Positions 14,788 to 23,184 of a DNA stretch of 64,000 nt are shown here, piece by piece; position 1 is the first letter of the stretch; each line of letters opens with the position of its first letter. The position numbers and the translations under genes are program-made. Source of the stretch: Hamadaea sp013361475 (GTDB lineage Bacteria; Actinomycetota; Actinomycetes; Mycobacteriales; Micromonosporaceae); contig NZ_JBFAHM010000014.1 of assembly GCF_040654195.1 (NCBI RefSeq), positions 1 through 64,000 of the forward strand. The letters are read 5' to 3'. The notes beneath the pieces were generated by a model. It ran no database searches. It saw only the letters and a list, made by a program, of their open reading frames with translations, and was not told where the DNA came from.

Positions 14788-16137
14788 CTAGAGGTGGGCG
14801 CCGGCGAAGAGGGGGACCAGCAGGGCGACGGCCGGTGCGGGCAACACCGGTCCGGACCGCAGGGTGGGCGTCCAGCCCGCGTCCGAGCTCAGGTCCGGGT
14901 CATGAGCCGAGTTGTACGCGTCGAGCAGGCTCACCGGTTTCGGCGCCGCGTCGCCGACACGCAGCCAGGTGCCGCGCTCGGTGAGGGCAGTGCCACCCCA
15001 GTCGTGGACGATTTCGGCCGGGTCGACCCCGTCGGCGAGGCCGACGTAGTTGTTCTCGGCGTACAGCGCGGACTGGAAGCCGACGCCCCAGGCGTACTGG
15101 AACTCGTCGCCGCCGAGCCGGTAGGCGTTGTTGTAGAGGTCGACCTGCCCGAACCGGACACGCGGCAGGCGCTGGTAGGTGCCTTCGAAGTAGTTGTGGT
15201 GCAGGGTCACCTTCAGCCGGCCGGGGTCGCCGCCGGACGGGTTGTCGGTCGAGCCGATCAGCATCACCTTGTCGTGCCCGGTGACCGCGCTGTAGGAGAC
15301 GGTCACGAGGTTCGAGGTGTGCGTGATGTCCATCGCGCCGTCGTGGACCTGGTACGGCCGTCCGAAGTAGATCGGCTGGGTCGAGTCCGGGTTGCCGGCG
15401 TCGGAGAACGAGTTGTGGTCGAGCCAGACATGCTGGCTACGCCGGACCGAGACGTTGTCGAACTGGGAGTTCCAGTTGCCGGTCGCGCCGTCGGTGGGTG
15501 ACCAGGCCGGGAAGCAGTCGTGCGAGTCGGCGAAGGTCAGGTTCCGCACGATGACGTTGTCGGCCGTGTCGATCATCAGGGTCAGTTCGTCGAACCGGGC
15601 GCCCCGCAGGCCGACGATGGTCGTGTTCGGCCCGACGTTGATCTGCGTCTGCGCGGTCTGGTTGGCCACCGAACGGACTCGGGCCTCCTCGAGAGCGCCG
15701 GTCGGCTTCGTGCGGCCCCACGTCTCCGGGGCGTACGCCGTCAGGTAGCCGCTCAGCGAGTAACCGGGATCGGCCAGGTCGGCACAGGTGAGCCGGGTGC
15801 CGTCGGCCCGCTCGAAGCCGTTGACCGCGCCCCGGACGAAGATGAGTTTCGGCGTGGCGTTCGTCCGGTTGGTCGCGTTGTCCCCGCCGAGGGCGGCGAC
15901 CAGCTCCGCCCGGTCGTCCACGACGAAGACGTGGTCGGCGTCGGCCGCGGAGCCGCCGGTCGTCCCGGTCCCCTCGGCGGCCCAGCCGTCACCGGTGGGC
16001 AGAGTTGCCCGGCCGAGGGCGATTGCCCAGGGGGTCAGCCCGTCCCGTGACCCGCCCGAGGCAGCGGCGGGGGCGGCCGCGCCGGTCGCCAGCAGCGCCA
16101 CCGCGGCCACCACGGCGGTGGATCGAAGAGTTCTCAT
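14788..16137 (-). CDS. secreted pectate lyase (polysaccharide lyase family 1 type)
   Basis: A 449-aa exported enzyme with signal peptide in residues 1-27 (RTLRSTAVVAAVALLATGAA, cleavage near AAAS). The mature part shows the PL1 parallel beta-helix motifs: HVWLDHNSFSDAG (calcium-site Asp), VTVSYSAVTGHDKVMLIGS, and VTLHHNYFEGTYQRLPRVRF holding the catalytic Arg region. It cleaves polygalacturonate by beta-elimination outside the cell, feeding the uronate enzymes around it. The ATG is 7 nt after CACAGT, which is 17 nt from TTGACT, a well-formed promoter without leader. Confidence 0.92.
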   Translation of the reverse strand: MRTLRSTAVVAAVALLATGAAAPAAASGGSRDGLTPWAIALGRATLPTGDGWAAEGTGTTGGSAADADHVFVVDDRAELVAALGGDNATNRTNATPKLIFVRGAVNGFERADGTRLTCADLADPGYSLSGYLTAYAPETWGRTKPTGALEEARVRSVANQTAQTQINVGPNTTIVGLRGARFDELTLMIDTADNVIVRNLTFADSHDCFPAWSPTDGATGNWNSQFDNVSVRRSQHVWLDHNSFSDAGNPDSTQPIYFGRPYQVHDGAMDITHTSNLVTVSYSAVTGHDKVMLIGSTDNPSGGDPGRLKVTLHHNYFEGTYQRLPRVRFGQVDLYNNAYRLGGDEFQYAWGVGFQSALYAENNYVGLADGVDPAEIVHDWGGTALTERGTWLRVGDAAPKPVSLLDAYNSAHDPDLSSDAGWTPTLRSGPVLPAPAVALLVPLFAGAHL

Positions 16138-16144
16138 GCGCTCG

Positions 16145-16173
16145 ACTGTGCGCCGCGCTGCCATAACAGTCAA
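16145..16173 (-). promoter_or_regulatory. pectate lyase promoter (leaderless)
   Basis: Minus strand: TTGACT (16173-16168), 17-nt spacer, CACAGT (16150-16145), then 7 nt to the ATG at 16137. It has the best -35 match among the candidate leaderless promoters in this window. The region 16174-16280 upstream is AT-richer than its surroundings and holds no gene. Confidence 0.65.
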
Positions 16174-16280
16174 TACCATCGATTTGCAGATGTTTTGCGG
16201 CTATTTCTGGGCAAAGCTGGTCGACCCGGTGAGGAAATCACCGAGTATTGTCCAATTTGGAGGCATTCGGCGCGGCCGCG

Positions 16281-17393
16281 TCATTCCCGTTGTTGCAGTG
16301 GGGTTTCCGTCGGCAGGTCACCGACTTCGGAGAACAACGCGAGGCGGCGCGCCGCTGTGCGTACCAGCTGATCTATGCCGGGAATGACCACCTGGCGGGA
16401 CGGGCCCACCTGGCGTTCGACGAGCCGGGCCGGGTCGAGGGGCCGCGGCGCCGGCGCCGCCTGGATGTGCTCGAGGACCGCGGTGAACGGGGCCGTGACC
16501 GCGAGCGGCGCGATCAGCTCGTCGCGCTGGTCGAGGAGATTGAGGAGCAGGTCGGCGCGGCCGGTGGTCGTCCAGTCCGGAGTGGACAGGCGCAGCCGGT
16601 CCGACGGGTATTCCAGCTCCGCTTCCCCCGCCGTGCCCTGGACCAGGACCGAACCGCGCAGAAAGTCCTCGGCGCACAACGTGACGGCGACGACGACCGG
16701 CGGCCCGTCGACCGGGCGGATACGCAGGCAGGCGGTGTCGTCGACCTCGATCGGCCGGGCCCGGTAACGCTCGACCTCGATCGACGCGATCCGGACCGGC
16801 TCAGGCAGGAGGGCCAGACACTGCATCGTCGCGTGGGCGAACGGGTTGGCCAGCGCGCCGTCGAGCGACGGCCGGCCGTCGACCATGCGTTTGCCCGCCC
16901 AGGGCGACCGGCTCCAGTACGCGTCGTCACGCTGCCAGGCGCCGAAGGCGGAGATGCCGGTGATGTCGCCGAGAGCGCCGCTCCCGATCGCCGTCCGCAG
17001 CTCCGCCAAGCCGGCTGACCCGAGGGCCTGAAAGCCGACCTGGCAGACCTGTCCCGTCTCAGCAAGCACGGCCTGAAGGACGTCGTGATCGGCGAGCGAG
17101 AGCATGGGCGGCTTCTCGAGGAGGATGTCCGCCCCAGCCCGTACGCACTCCAGCGCGATCGGCAGATGCGTGTGCGGCGGAGTGCAGATGACGACGACAT
17201 CCGGACGGGTCTCGGCGAGCATCGCCCGATGATCCCGAAAGACCGGAACCCCGCCAGGCTCGTCGACCTCCGAGACGTCGCAGTACGCCGCGATCTCGAG
17301 CCGGCCCGCCTCGCTCAGCTCGACGAGCTTACGGCGGTGATTGCGGCCGTGGCCGTTCGCGCCGATCAGCGCGACCCGCTTACGCGCGATCAT
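16281..17393 (-). CDS. Gfo/Idh/MocA family oxidoreductase
   Basis: A 370-aa NAD(P)-dependent sugar oxidoreductase family member: Rossmann start VALIGANGHGRNHRRKL, and EKPPMLSLADH, the family EKP motif. The substrate is unknown; the uronate context suggests a sugar acid or inositol-like sugar. The start codon lies inside repeat copy B (17388-17459): ATG 17393 has a weak GGGTGG before it, and ATG 17405 is also in frame. Whichever is used, the repeat supplies the start. It follows the fructuronate reductase gene with only the repeat in between. Confidence 0.8.
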   Translation of the reverse strand: MIARKRVALIGANGHGRNHRRKLVELSEAGRLEIAAYCDVSEVDEPGGVPVFRDHRAMLAETRPDVVVICTPPHTHLPIALECVRAGADILLEKPPMLSLADHDVLQAVLAETGQVCQVGFQALGSAGLAELRTAIGSGALGDITGISAFGAWQRDDAYWSRSPWAGKRMVDGRPSLDGALANPFAHATMQCLALLPEPVRIASIEVERYRARPIEVDDTACLRIRPVDGPPVVVAVTLCAEDFLRGSVLVQGTAGEAELEYPSDRLRLSTPDWTTTGRADLLLNLLDQRDELIAPLAVTAPFTAVLEHIQAAPAPRPLDPARLVERQVGPSRQVVIPGIDQLVRTAARRLALFSEVGDLPTETPLQQRE

Positions 17394-17459
17394 TGCGCCA
17401 CCCATGCTGTTTCGCGCGGCGAAATGCCCGAGTTAACGACGTGGCTGACGCAATGATCA
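17388..17459. repeat. inverted-repeat element, family R2 copy B (reverse orientation)
   Basis: Read on the minus strand it begins TGATCATTGCGTCAGCCA and contains GGGCATTTCGCCGCGCGAA, as in copy A at 14715-14787. The left arm has diverged, so pairing is imperfect. Its terminal TGATCA supplies the TGA stop of the fructuronate reductase gene (17459-17457), and its other end supplies the start codon of the next gene. Confidence 0.85.
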
Positions 17460-18809
17460 TGACGCGCCCGCCACCGTCGCGCGAACGCCGTGCGTACTGA
17501 GGTCACGGTGCCACTCGGCGACGAGGTCGCGGAAGTCCCCGGTGAGTTCCGGCGGGAAGATCTCGCTCAGTGCCAGCAACTTGTCGACGACCGGGCCGGG
17601 AGCGGCGAGCGCGGCCCGGATCTGCGGGGCCAGCGGATCGTTGAGCGGCAACGCCTCCCCATTGTCCGCCGTACCCTCGGCGAAGCGCATCCAGGCCGCG
17701 ACGACGAGCGCGCCGAAGCGGGGCGAGAGCCCGCGGGCGCGAACGTCGAGCACCGTACGCAGGACGCGATAGGGAAGCTTCTGACTGCCGTCCATCGCGA
17801 CCTGAATGGTGCGGTGCCGAATGGCGGGATTGGCGAACCGCTCCAGCACTTCTTCGCCGTACGCCACGACGGAGACGCCTGGCGGTGGCGTGAAACTGAC
17901 GGCGATCTCGTCGGCGATGAACCGCCGGAGGAGGTCCGTCAGCCCCGGCATGAGGAGCGCCTCGGCGATGGTCTCGTACCCGGCGAGCGCCCCAAGATAG
18001 GCCACAGTGGAGTGAACGCCGTTGAGCGTACGCAGTTTCAGCTGCTCCCACGGGGCGACGTCGTCGGTGACCACCGCTCCCGCCAGATCCCAGGCGGGGC
18101 GCCCGCCCGGGAAGTCGTCCTCGATGACCCACTGCAGGTAGGGCTCGGCCTCGACGGCGGCCAGATCGTCGACGCCGAGCGCACTGCGTACCAGGGCGTA
18201 GGTCTCGGCCGTGCTGGCCGGGACGATCCGGTCCACCATCGTCCGCGGGAAGGTCACCGAGGTCGGCAGAGGCACCGCCTCGGCGACGAGCGCCCGCAGC
18301 TGCGACCCGTTCGACGGCAGGTTGTCGCAGCTCACCACGGCGAGCGGCGGCGCGCCGGCGCTGATCCGTGCGCGAATGCCGTCCACGAGCAGCTTCACCA
18401 TCGCCGAGCCGGGCTGATAGGCCTTCTCGGTCACGGTCAGCGTCACCACGCGGATCGCGGGATCGGCCAGCAGATCGGTCACTGCCGAGCGCTCGCTCGG
18501 CGCGTGCAGCACCCGGCCGACGGCACCGATCACCCGGGTACGCGCACCGGCGCCGGACAGGCTCGTCACGCTGAAGAGCCCGTCCTGCGCCCGCAACGCG
18601 TCCACGACGGCGGCGGAGTTCGGGGCGACCTCGGCGATCGCCCAGTCCCCGCCGCCGGCCGCGATGGCGTCCTCGGTGTAGACGGCCTGATGTGCCCGGT
18701 GGAAAGCGCCGACTCCCAAGTGGACGATGCCGACTCCGGCGTCCCCGTCGATCGTCGGGCGGGCGTCCGCCGGGAGGGCGGCGAGCGCGGCTCGACTCAG
18801 GCGCGCCAT
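17457..18809 (-). CDS. uxuB: fructuronate reductase / mannitol dehydrogenase family
   Basis: A 450-aa long-chain polyol dehydrogenase. GIVHLGVGAFHRAHQAVY at residues 26-43 is the NAD-binding start, and KLRTLNGVHSTVAYLG carries the family K-x5-N-x2-H catalytic motif. With uxaC upstream it would reduce fructuronate or tagaturonate to mannonate or altronate in the isomerase route; which substrate cannot be told. The start overlaps the previous gene by 13 nt. The stop codon comes from the R2 element. The frame is open far upstream, but that part is only the shadow of the enolase gene. Confidence 0.85.
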   Translation of the reverse strand: MARLSRAALAALPADARPTIDGDAGVGIVHLGVGAFHRAHQAVYTEDAIAAGGGDWAIAEVAPNSAAVVDALRAQDGLFSVTSLSGAGARTRVIGAVGRVLHAPSERSAVTDLLADPAIRVVTLTVTEKAYQPGSAMVKLLVDGIRARISAGAPPLAVVSCDNLPSNGSQLRALVAEAVPLPTSVTFPRTMVDRIVPASTAETYALVRSALGVDDLAAVEAEPYLQWVIEDDFPGGRPAWDLAGAVVTDDVAPWEQLKLRTLNGVHSTVAYLGALAGYETIAEALLMPGLTDLLRRFIADEIAVSFTPPPGVSVVAYGEEVLERFANPAIRHRTIQVAMDGSQKLPYRVLRTVLDVRARGLSPRFGALVVAAWMRFAEGTADNGEALPLNDPLAPQIRAALAAPGPVVDKLLALSEIFPPELTGDFRDLVAEWHRDLSTHGVRATVAGAS

Positions 18810-20086
18810 ACCGGGCCGTCCGGGAAGGCGTACTCCGCGATCGACTCGGTACGCAGCGTCGTGCTGTATCCGGGCTGCTCGGGAAGCAGGTAACGGCCGT
18901 CCCGGGTGCGTACCGGGTCGACGAAGTGCTCGTGCAGGTGGTCGACGTACTCCACCATCCGGCCGTCCAGCGAGGTGCCGACGCGCAGATAGTCGAAGAT
19001 CGCGAGGTGCTGGACGTACTCGCAGAGCCCGACGCCGCCGGCGTGCGGGCACACCGGTACGCCGAACTTCGCCGCCATCAGCAGCTCGGCCAGCACTTCG
19101 TTGACGCCGGCCACCCGGCACGCGTCGATCTGCATCACGCCGATCGCCTCGGCCTGCAGCAGCTGCTTGAAGATGACCCGGTTGGCCGCGACCTCGCCGG
19201 TCGCCACCCGGATCGGGTCCACGGCGCGGGCGATGCGGGCGTGCCCGAGCACGTCGTCGGCGTGCGTCGGCTCCTCGATCCAGTAGGGGTTCACCTCGGC
19301 GAGGACGGCCATGTTGGCGATCGCCTCGTCGACGTCCCAGACCTGGTTGGCGTCCATCATGAGCAGCGCGTCCGGGCCGATCTCCGAGCGGATGATCCGC
19401 GCCCGGCGAAGGTCGTCCTCGATCGGGCCGCCGACCTTCATCTTCATCGCGCGCCACCCCTGCTCGTACGCCGTCCGCGTCAGCGCGCGCACCTTGTCGT
19501 CCGGGTAGCCGAGCCAGCCCACCGACGTGGTGTACGACGGGAAGCCGTCGCGTTCGAGCAGCGCGAGCCGGTCGGCCAGGCCCTCGCGGCCGCGTTCGAG
19601 GATGTCGAGCGCCTCCGCCGGGGTGATGGCGTCGGTGATGTGGTGGAAGTCGACCGTCCGGACCAGTTCCTCGCTCGGCAGCTCGGCGAGCAGTCGCCAC
19701 AGCGGAACCCCGGCGACTTTGGCCCGCAGGTCCCAGACCGCGTTGACGAGCGCCCCGGCCGCCATGTGGATGACGCCCTTCTCCGGGCCGAGCCAGCGCA
19801 GCTGCACGTCGGCGGTCAGTGACCGCCAGAAGGCCACCGGCTCGTCGACGATCTCGGCGAGGTCACGGCCGACCACATGATGCTGGAGAGCGGTGATCGC
19901 GGCGCAGGTGATCTCGTTACCGCGTCCGTTGGTGAAGGTGAACCCGGCGCCGGTCAGGCCGCCGTCGGTCTTCAACTCCACATAGGAGGCCGAGTAGTCG
20001 CCGCGGTTGATGGCGTCCGACCCGTCGCCCGCGGCGGCGGTGGGGAAGCGTACGTCGTGGACTTCGGCGGCAATGATCTTGGTCAT
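18797..20086 (-). CDS. L-fuconate dehydratase-like enolase-superfamily enzyme
   Basis: A 429-aa mandelate racemase/enolase-superfamily dehydratase. MKMKVGG (catalytic Lys), MMDANQVWDV, WIEEPTHADDVLGH and CPHAGGVGLCEYVQHL, plus the N-terminal HDVRFPT, GRGNE and QLRWLGPEKGV, follow the L-fuconate dehydratase (FucD) pattern over the full length. FucD removes water from L-fuconate to give 2-keto-3-deoxy-L-fuconate. Among uronate genes a related acid sugar is also possible. It overlaps uxaC and the reductase gene at its two ends, so it belongs to that operon. Confidence 0.8.
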   Translation of the reverse strand: MTKIIAAEVHDVRFPTAAAGDGSDAINRGDYSASYVELKTDGGLTGAGFTFTNGRGNEITCAAITALQHHVVGRDLAEIVDEPVAFWRSLTADVQLRWLGPEKGVIHMAAGALVNAVWDLRAKVAGVPLWRLLAELPSEELVRTVDFHHITDAITPAEALDILERGREGLADRLALLERDGFPSYTTSVGWLGYPDDKVRALTRTAYEQGWRAMKMKVGGPIEDDLRRARIIRSEIGPDALLMMDANQVWDVDEAIANMAVLAEVNPYWIEEPTHADDVLGHARIARAVDPIRVATGEVAANRVIFKQLLQAEAIGVMQIDACRVAGVNEVLAELLMAAKFGVPVCPHAGGVGLCEYVQHLAIFDYLRVGTSLDGRMVEYVDHLHEHFVDPVRTRDGRYLLPEQPGYSTTLRTESIAEYAFPDGPVWRA

Positions 20087-21519
20087 CGGTTCGCAACCTT
20101 AAAGATTCGTCTGGGCTGGTGGTACGCGATGTCGGCGGCGGTCTCGGCGGCCTCGTCCAGGCTCAGCCGATGCTCGGCGACCAAGCGGGCGAGGAAGCCG
20201 GCGTCGACCCGGCGAGCGATGTCGTGCCGGACCGGAATGGAGCAGAACGCCCGGGTGTCGTCGACGAACCCGGCGGTGTTGGCGAAGCCGGCGGTCTCGG
20301 TGACCGCCTCACGGAAGCGGCGCATGGCCTCCGGCGAATCGAGGAACCACCAGGGCGCGCCCAGGTAGAGGGCGGCGTACCCGCCGGCGAGGGGCGCCAG
20401 CTCCCGGGTGAACGTCGTCTCGTCCAGCGTGTAGAGGACCAGGCGCAGCCGGGGATCGTTGCCGAACTCCCGCAACAACGGGGCAAGGCCGTGCACGTAA
20501 TCGGTGGCCTGCGGGATGTCTCCGCCGACGTCGGTCCCGTACGCGCCGTACAGCCAGGTGTTGTGATTGCGGACCGAGCCGGGATGCAACTGCATGACCA
20601 TCCCGTCGTCGACCGACATCCGGGCGAACTCGACGAGCATCACGGCCCGGAACGCCTCCGCGTCCTCCGCGGTCGCCTCGTCGCGCAGTCCCCGCTCGAA
20701 CAACTCCTGCTTGTCCCGTTCGGGGAGGACGAGCGTACGCGCGGTGGGGTGGCCGTGATCGCTGGACGTGGTGCCCATCGCGAGGAACGCCGCCCGTCGT
20801 TGGCGCAGCGCGGCGAGGTATCCGGTGAACGTCAGCGTGTCCTCGCCGGTGATCTCGCCCAGCCTCACGACGCGCTCGCGCCAGGCTCGCGTACCGGTCG
20901 CGCCGGTGAGGCCGCCGAACTCCATGTCCACCACGTCGTCCGGGCGGAAGGTGCTGACCACCCGGTCGCCCCAGCCGTCGGCGGCCAGCTTCGCGTGCTG
21001 GGTCAACGGATCCAGCGGCGACTCGGTGGTGGCGAGCACCTCGATGTTGAACCGCTCGAACAGCGCCCGGGGCCGGAACTCCGGCCGTGCCAGACAGGCG
21101 GCGACCGCGTCGTAGACCTCGTCGGCGGTGTTCTCGGTCAACGGAGTGGTCACGCCGAAGACGCCGTCGAGCGTCTGCTCCAGCCACAGCTTGGACGGCG
21201 TACCGCGGAAGAGGTGCCAGTGCGCGGCGAAGGTTCGCCAGATCTCCCGCGGTTCGACGGCCGCGGCCGAACCGTCGCGGCGGGGCACGCCGAGGGCGTC
21301 CGGATGCACGCCCTGGCTGTAGAGCATCCGCGTCAGATAGTGATCGGGCACCACGAACAAGCGAGCCGGGTCGGGGAACGGCTCGTCGTCGGCGAGGAGC
21401 CGCGGATCGATGTGCCCGTGCGGCGAGATGAGCGGCAGGTCCCTGACGTGGGCGTACAGCTCGCGGGCGATCTCCCGCTGCCGTGGGTCGGCCGGGAACA
21501 GCAGATCAGGGTGTGGCAA
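20083..21519 (-). CDS. uxaC: glucuronate (uronate) isomerase
   Basis: A 478-aa UxaC-type TIM-barrel isomerase of the amidohydrolase superfamily that converts D-glucuronate to fructuronate or D-galacturonate to tagaturonate. LISPHGHIDP at 30-39 contains the metal His pair; also WRTFAAHWHLFRGTPSKLW and TTESPLDPLTQH. The start is TTG at 21519, preceded by CGGGAG; no better in-frame start was found. The stop overlaps the dehydratase start by 4 nt. Repeat R1b lies between it and the upstream oxidoreductase gene. Confidence 0.9.
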   Translation of the reverse strand: MPHPDLLFPADPRQREIARELYAHVRDLPLISPHGHIDPRLLADDEPFPDPARLFVVPDHYLTRMLYSQGVHPDALGVPRRDGSAAAVEPREIWRTFAAHWHLFRGTPSKLWLEQTLDGVFGVTTPLTENTADEVYDAVAACLARPEFRPRALFERFNIEVLATTESPLDPLTQHAKLAADGWGDRVVSTFRPDDVVDMEFGGLTGATGTRAWRERVVRLGEITGEDTLTFTGYLAALRQRRAAFLAMGTTSSDHGHPTARTLVLPERDKQELFERGLRDEATAEDAEAFRAVMLVEFARMSVDDGMVMQLHPGSVRNHNTWLYGAYGTDVGGDIPQATDYVHGLAPLLREFGNDPRLRLVLYTLDETTFTRELAPLAGGYAALYLGAPWWFLDSPEAMRRFREAVTETAGFANTAGFVDDTRAFCSIPVRHDIARRVDAGFLARLVAEHRLSLDEAAETAADIAYHQPRRIFKVANR

Positions 21520-21560
21520 GGCGACTCCCGTTCAGGGTGTTACGGCCGCCGCCGGCTACT

Positions 21561-21625
21561 GCGCTGGATCAGGGTTCCGGGTCGAATCTTGGGTCAAGAT
21601 TCGACCGAGAACCCTGATCCAGCGC
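21561..21625. repeat. 65-bp GATC palindrome, family R1 copy b
   Basis: GCGCTGGATCAGGG at 21561 with its complement ending at 21625. Compared with copies e and f the inner bases are mirror-imaged, so it appears inserted in the opposite orientation. It lies 25 nt after the stop of the upstream oxidoreductase gene, inside a run of genes on the same strand, so it may reduce read-through to uxaC. Confidence 0.9.
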
Positions 21626-21650
21626 GGACGGGGTAGGCGGCCCGCGGGGG

Positions 21651-22964
21651 CTACAGGGTCAGCAGGTCGGGGACGTGCACCGGGGCGCCGGTGGCCAGGG
21701 CACGGTTGGCGGCCAGACCGGTGAACAGAGCGAGCGCGCCGTCGCGCTCGGTCGCGCTGCGGCGCAGCGGATCAATCGCGCCGCCGAAGAGGATCTCGGC
21801 CATCTTGGCGTCCGCGCCGCCGTGGCCTTCGCGGGACTTCTCCGGGACGTCGATCTCGACCGGCGGCTCCCAGAACCGGTGCAGCGTCAGGCGTACGCCG
21901 CCCTGTTCGGCGGCGGCCTCCTCGCCGTGCAGCGCCGCGCCCTTCAACGCTCCGGAGGCGCCCAGGCTGACGTGGTCGTTCTCGACCACCTCCAGCTCCA
22001 GCCGGCCCCGGCTGCCGTTGACCATCAGGCGATAACCCTCCCAGGGCGAGTACGCCGTGAGGTGGTAGCTCATCGTGGCCCCGGTGTTGTAGCGCACCAT
22101 GACCGCGAGGTCGTCCTCGATGTCGATGCCGCCGGCGAAGACGTTGCGGTCGCGCCGGTAGCCGTCGGCCGTCTCGGCGTCGAGGTACAGCTCGCGCAGA
22201 CGCGGATGAGCGGCGAGGTGCAGGGCGAACGGATCGTCCGCGGCGGTGGGCGCACCGTGGGCGCGCTCGTAGTCGCGGGCGTAACCGTGGCGGTGGCCGT
22301 TCTCGCCGTAGAAGAACAGTCGCCCGTACGCGAAGACGTCCACCGGCTGGGCGGACAGCCACCAGTTGACCAGGTCGAAGTGGTGGCCGGACTTGTGCAC
22401 CAGCAGGCCGCCGGAGTTCGCCTTCTCCCGGTGCCACCGGCGGAAGTAGTCCGCGCCGTGGCGTACGTCGAGGAGCCACTCGAAGTGCACCGAGCCGATC
22501 TCGCCGACGGCGCCCTCGTCGAGCAGGCGCTTGACCTGCTCGTGCACGGGGTTGAAGCGGTAGTTGAAGGTGACGGTGACGTTCCGGCCGGTTTCGCGGA
22601 CGGCGTCGAGGATGGCCTCGCATCCGGCGAGGTCGGTCGTCATCGGCTTCTCGGTCAGCACGTCGCAGCCGGCTCGCAGGGCCCGCGTGATGTAGTCCGC
22701 GTGCGTGCTGTCCATTGTGGTCACGATGACCGCGTCGACCTGTTCCTTCGCGAGCATGTCGGTGAACTCGGCCGCGTCGTACGCCGCGACCGGTGGCGCG
22801 CCGAGATCGGCGAGGAATCGCTGGTGTGCCTGTACGCGTATCGGGTTGGTGTCGCAGAGCGCGACCAGCGACGCCGTTGCCGCGTGGTCGCGGACGACGG
22901 CCCGCTCGAACATCTCCGCCCGTGAACCTGTTCCGACCAGCGCATACCGCTTGGGATCGGTCAT
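21651..22964 (-). CDS. Gfo/Idh/MocA family oxidoreductase
   Basis: A 437-aa sugar oxidoreductase: YALVGTGSRAEMFERAV (NAD site), TEKPMTTD (EKP motif), VTFNYRFNPVHEQV, and GGLLVHKSGHHFDLVNWW, where the K-x3-H motif is probably catalytic. It is longer than the other Gfo/Idh protein and of a subgroup often found beside carbohydrate ABC importers; substrate unknown. ATG 22964 has a good GGGGAGG. A perfect palindrome CTGCAAAGGTTTGCAG (22984-22999) is just upstream, so the divergent LacI protein probably controls this operon. Confidence 0.8.
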   Translation of the reverse strand: MTDPKRYALVGTGSRAEMFERAVVRDHAATASLVALCDTNPIRVQAHQRFLADLGAPPVAAYDAAEFTDMLAKEQVDAVIVTTMDSTHADYITRALRAGCDVLTEKPMTTDLAGCEAILDAVRETGRNVTVTFNYRFNPVHEQVKRLLDEGAVGEIGSVHFEWLLDVRHGADYFRRWHREKANSGGLLVHKSGHHFDLVNWWLSAQPVDVFAYGRLFFYGENGHRHGYARDYERAHGAPTAADDPFALHLAAHPRLRELYLDAETADGYRRDRNVFAGGIDIEDDLAVMVRYNTGATMSYHLTAYSPWEGYRLMVNGSRGRLELEVVENDHVSLGASGALKGAALHGEEAAAEQGGVRLTLHRFWEPPVEIDVPEKSREGHGGADAKMAEILFGGAIDPLRRSATERDGALALFTGLAANRALATGAPVHVPDLLTL

Positions 22965-22983
22965 CGACGCCTCCCCAGGAGAA

Positions 22984-22999
22984 CTGCAAAGGTTTGCAG
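22984..22999. promoter_or_regulatory. candidate LacI operator, CTGCAAAGGTTTGCAG
   Basis: A perfect 16-bp palindrome with a GCAAA/TTTGC core typical of LacI-family operators, 20 bp upstream of the oxidoreductase start. A related site, GCAAGCGTTTGC, lies at 23139-23150 in the lacI-type promoter. Confidence 0.65.
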
Positions 23000-23127
23000 C
23001 AGAACTAACCACGAGTCGCCAGCGGCGTCAACAGTTCGGTAACAGGGCCGCCCGGATTCGACCGTTTAATGTGGATATTTGCGTGAAGAAGTGGGGTCTG
23101 CGGAAACCGATCGGCAATATTTGGCCG

Positions 23128-23156
23128 TTGACAACACAGCAAGCGTTTGCATTAAT
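23128..23156 (+). promoter_or_regulatory. promoter of the LacI-type regulator with internal operator
   Basis: TTGACA (23128-23133), a 17-nt spacer and ATTAAT (23151-23156). The spacer ends with GCAAGCGTTTGC (23139-23150), a GCAA/TTGC dyad like the one at 22984. A repressor bound there would block RNA polymerase, so negative autoregulation is likely. Confidence 0.6.
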
Positions 23157-23184
23157 TGGCCAACCAAGAGTGAGAGGGGTGACT

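Noticed and set aside
18810..19700. Upstream extension of the fructuronate reductase frame to 747 codons
   Set aside because: The extra part is the out-of-frame shadow of the enolase gene; the protein fold begins at ATG 18809.
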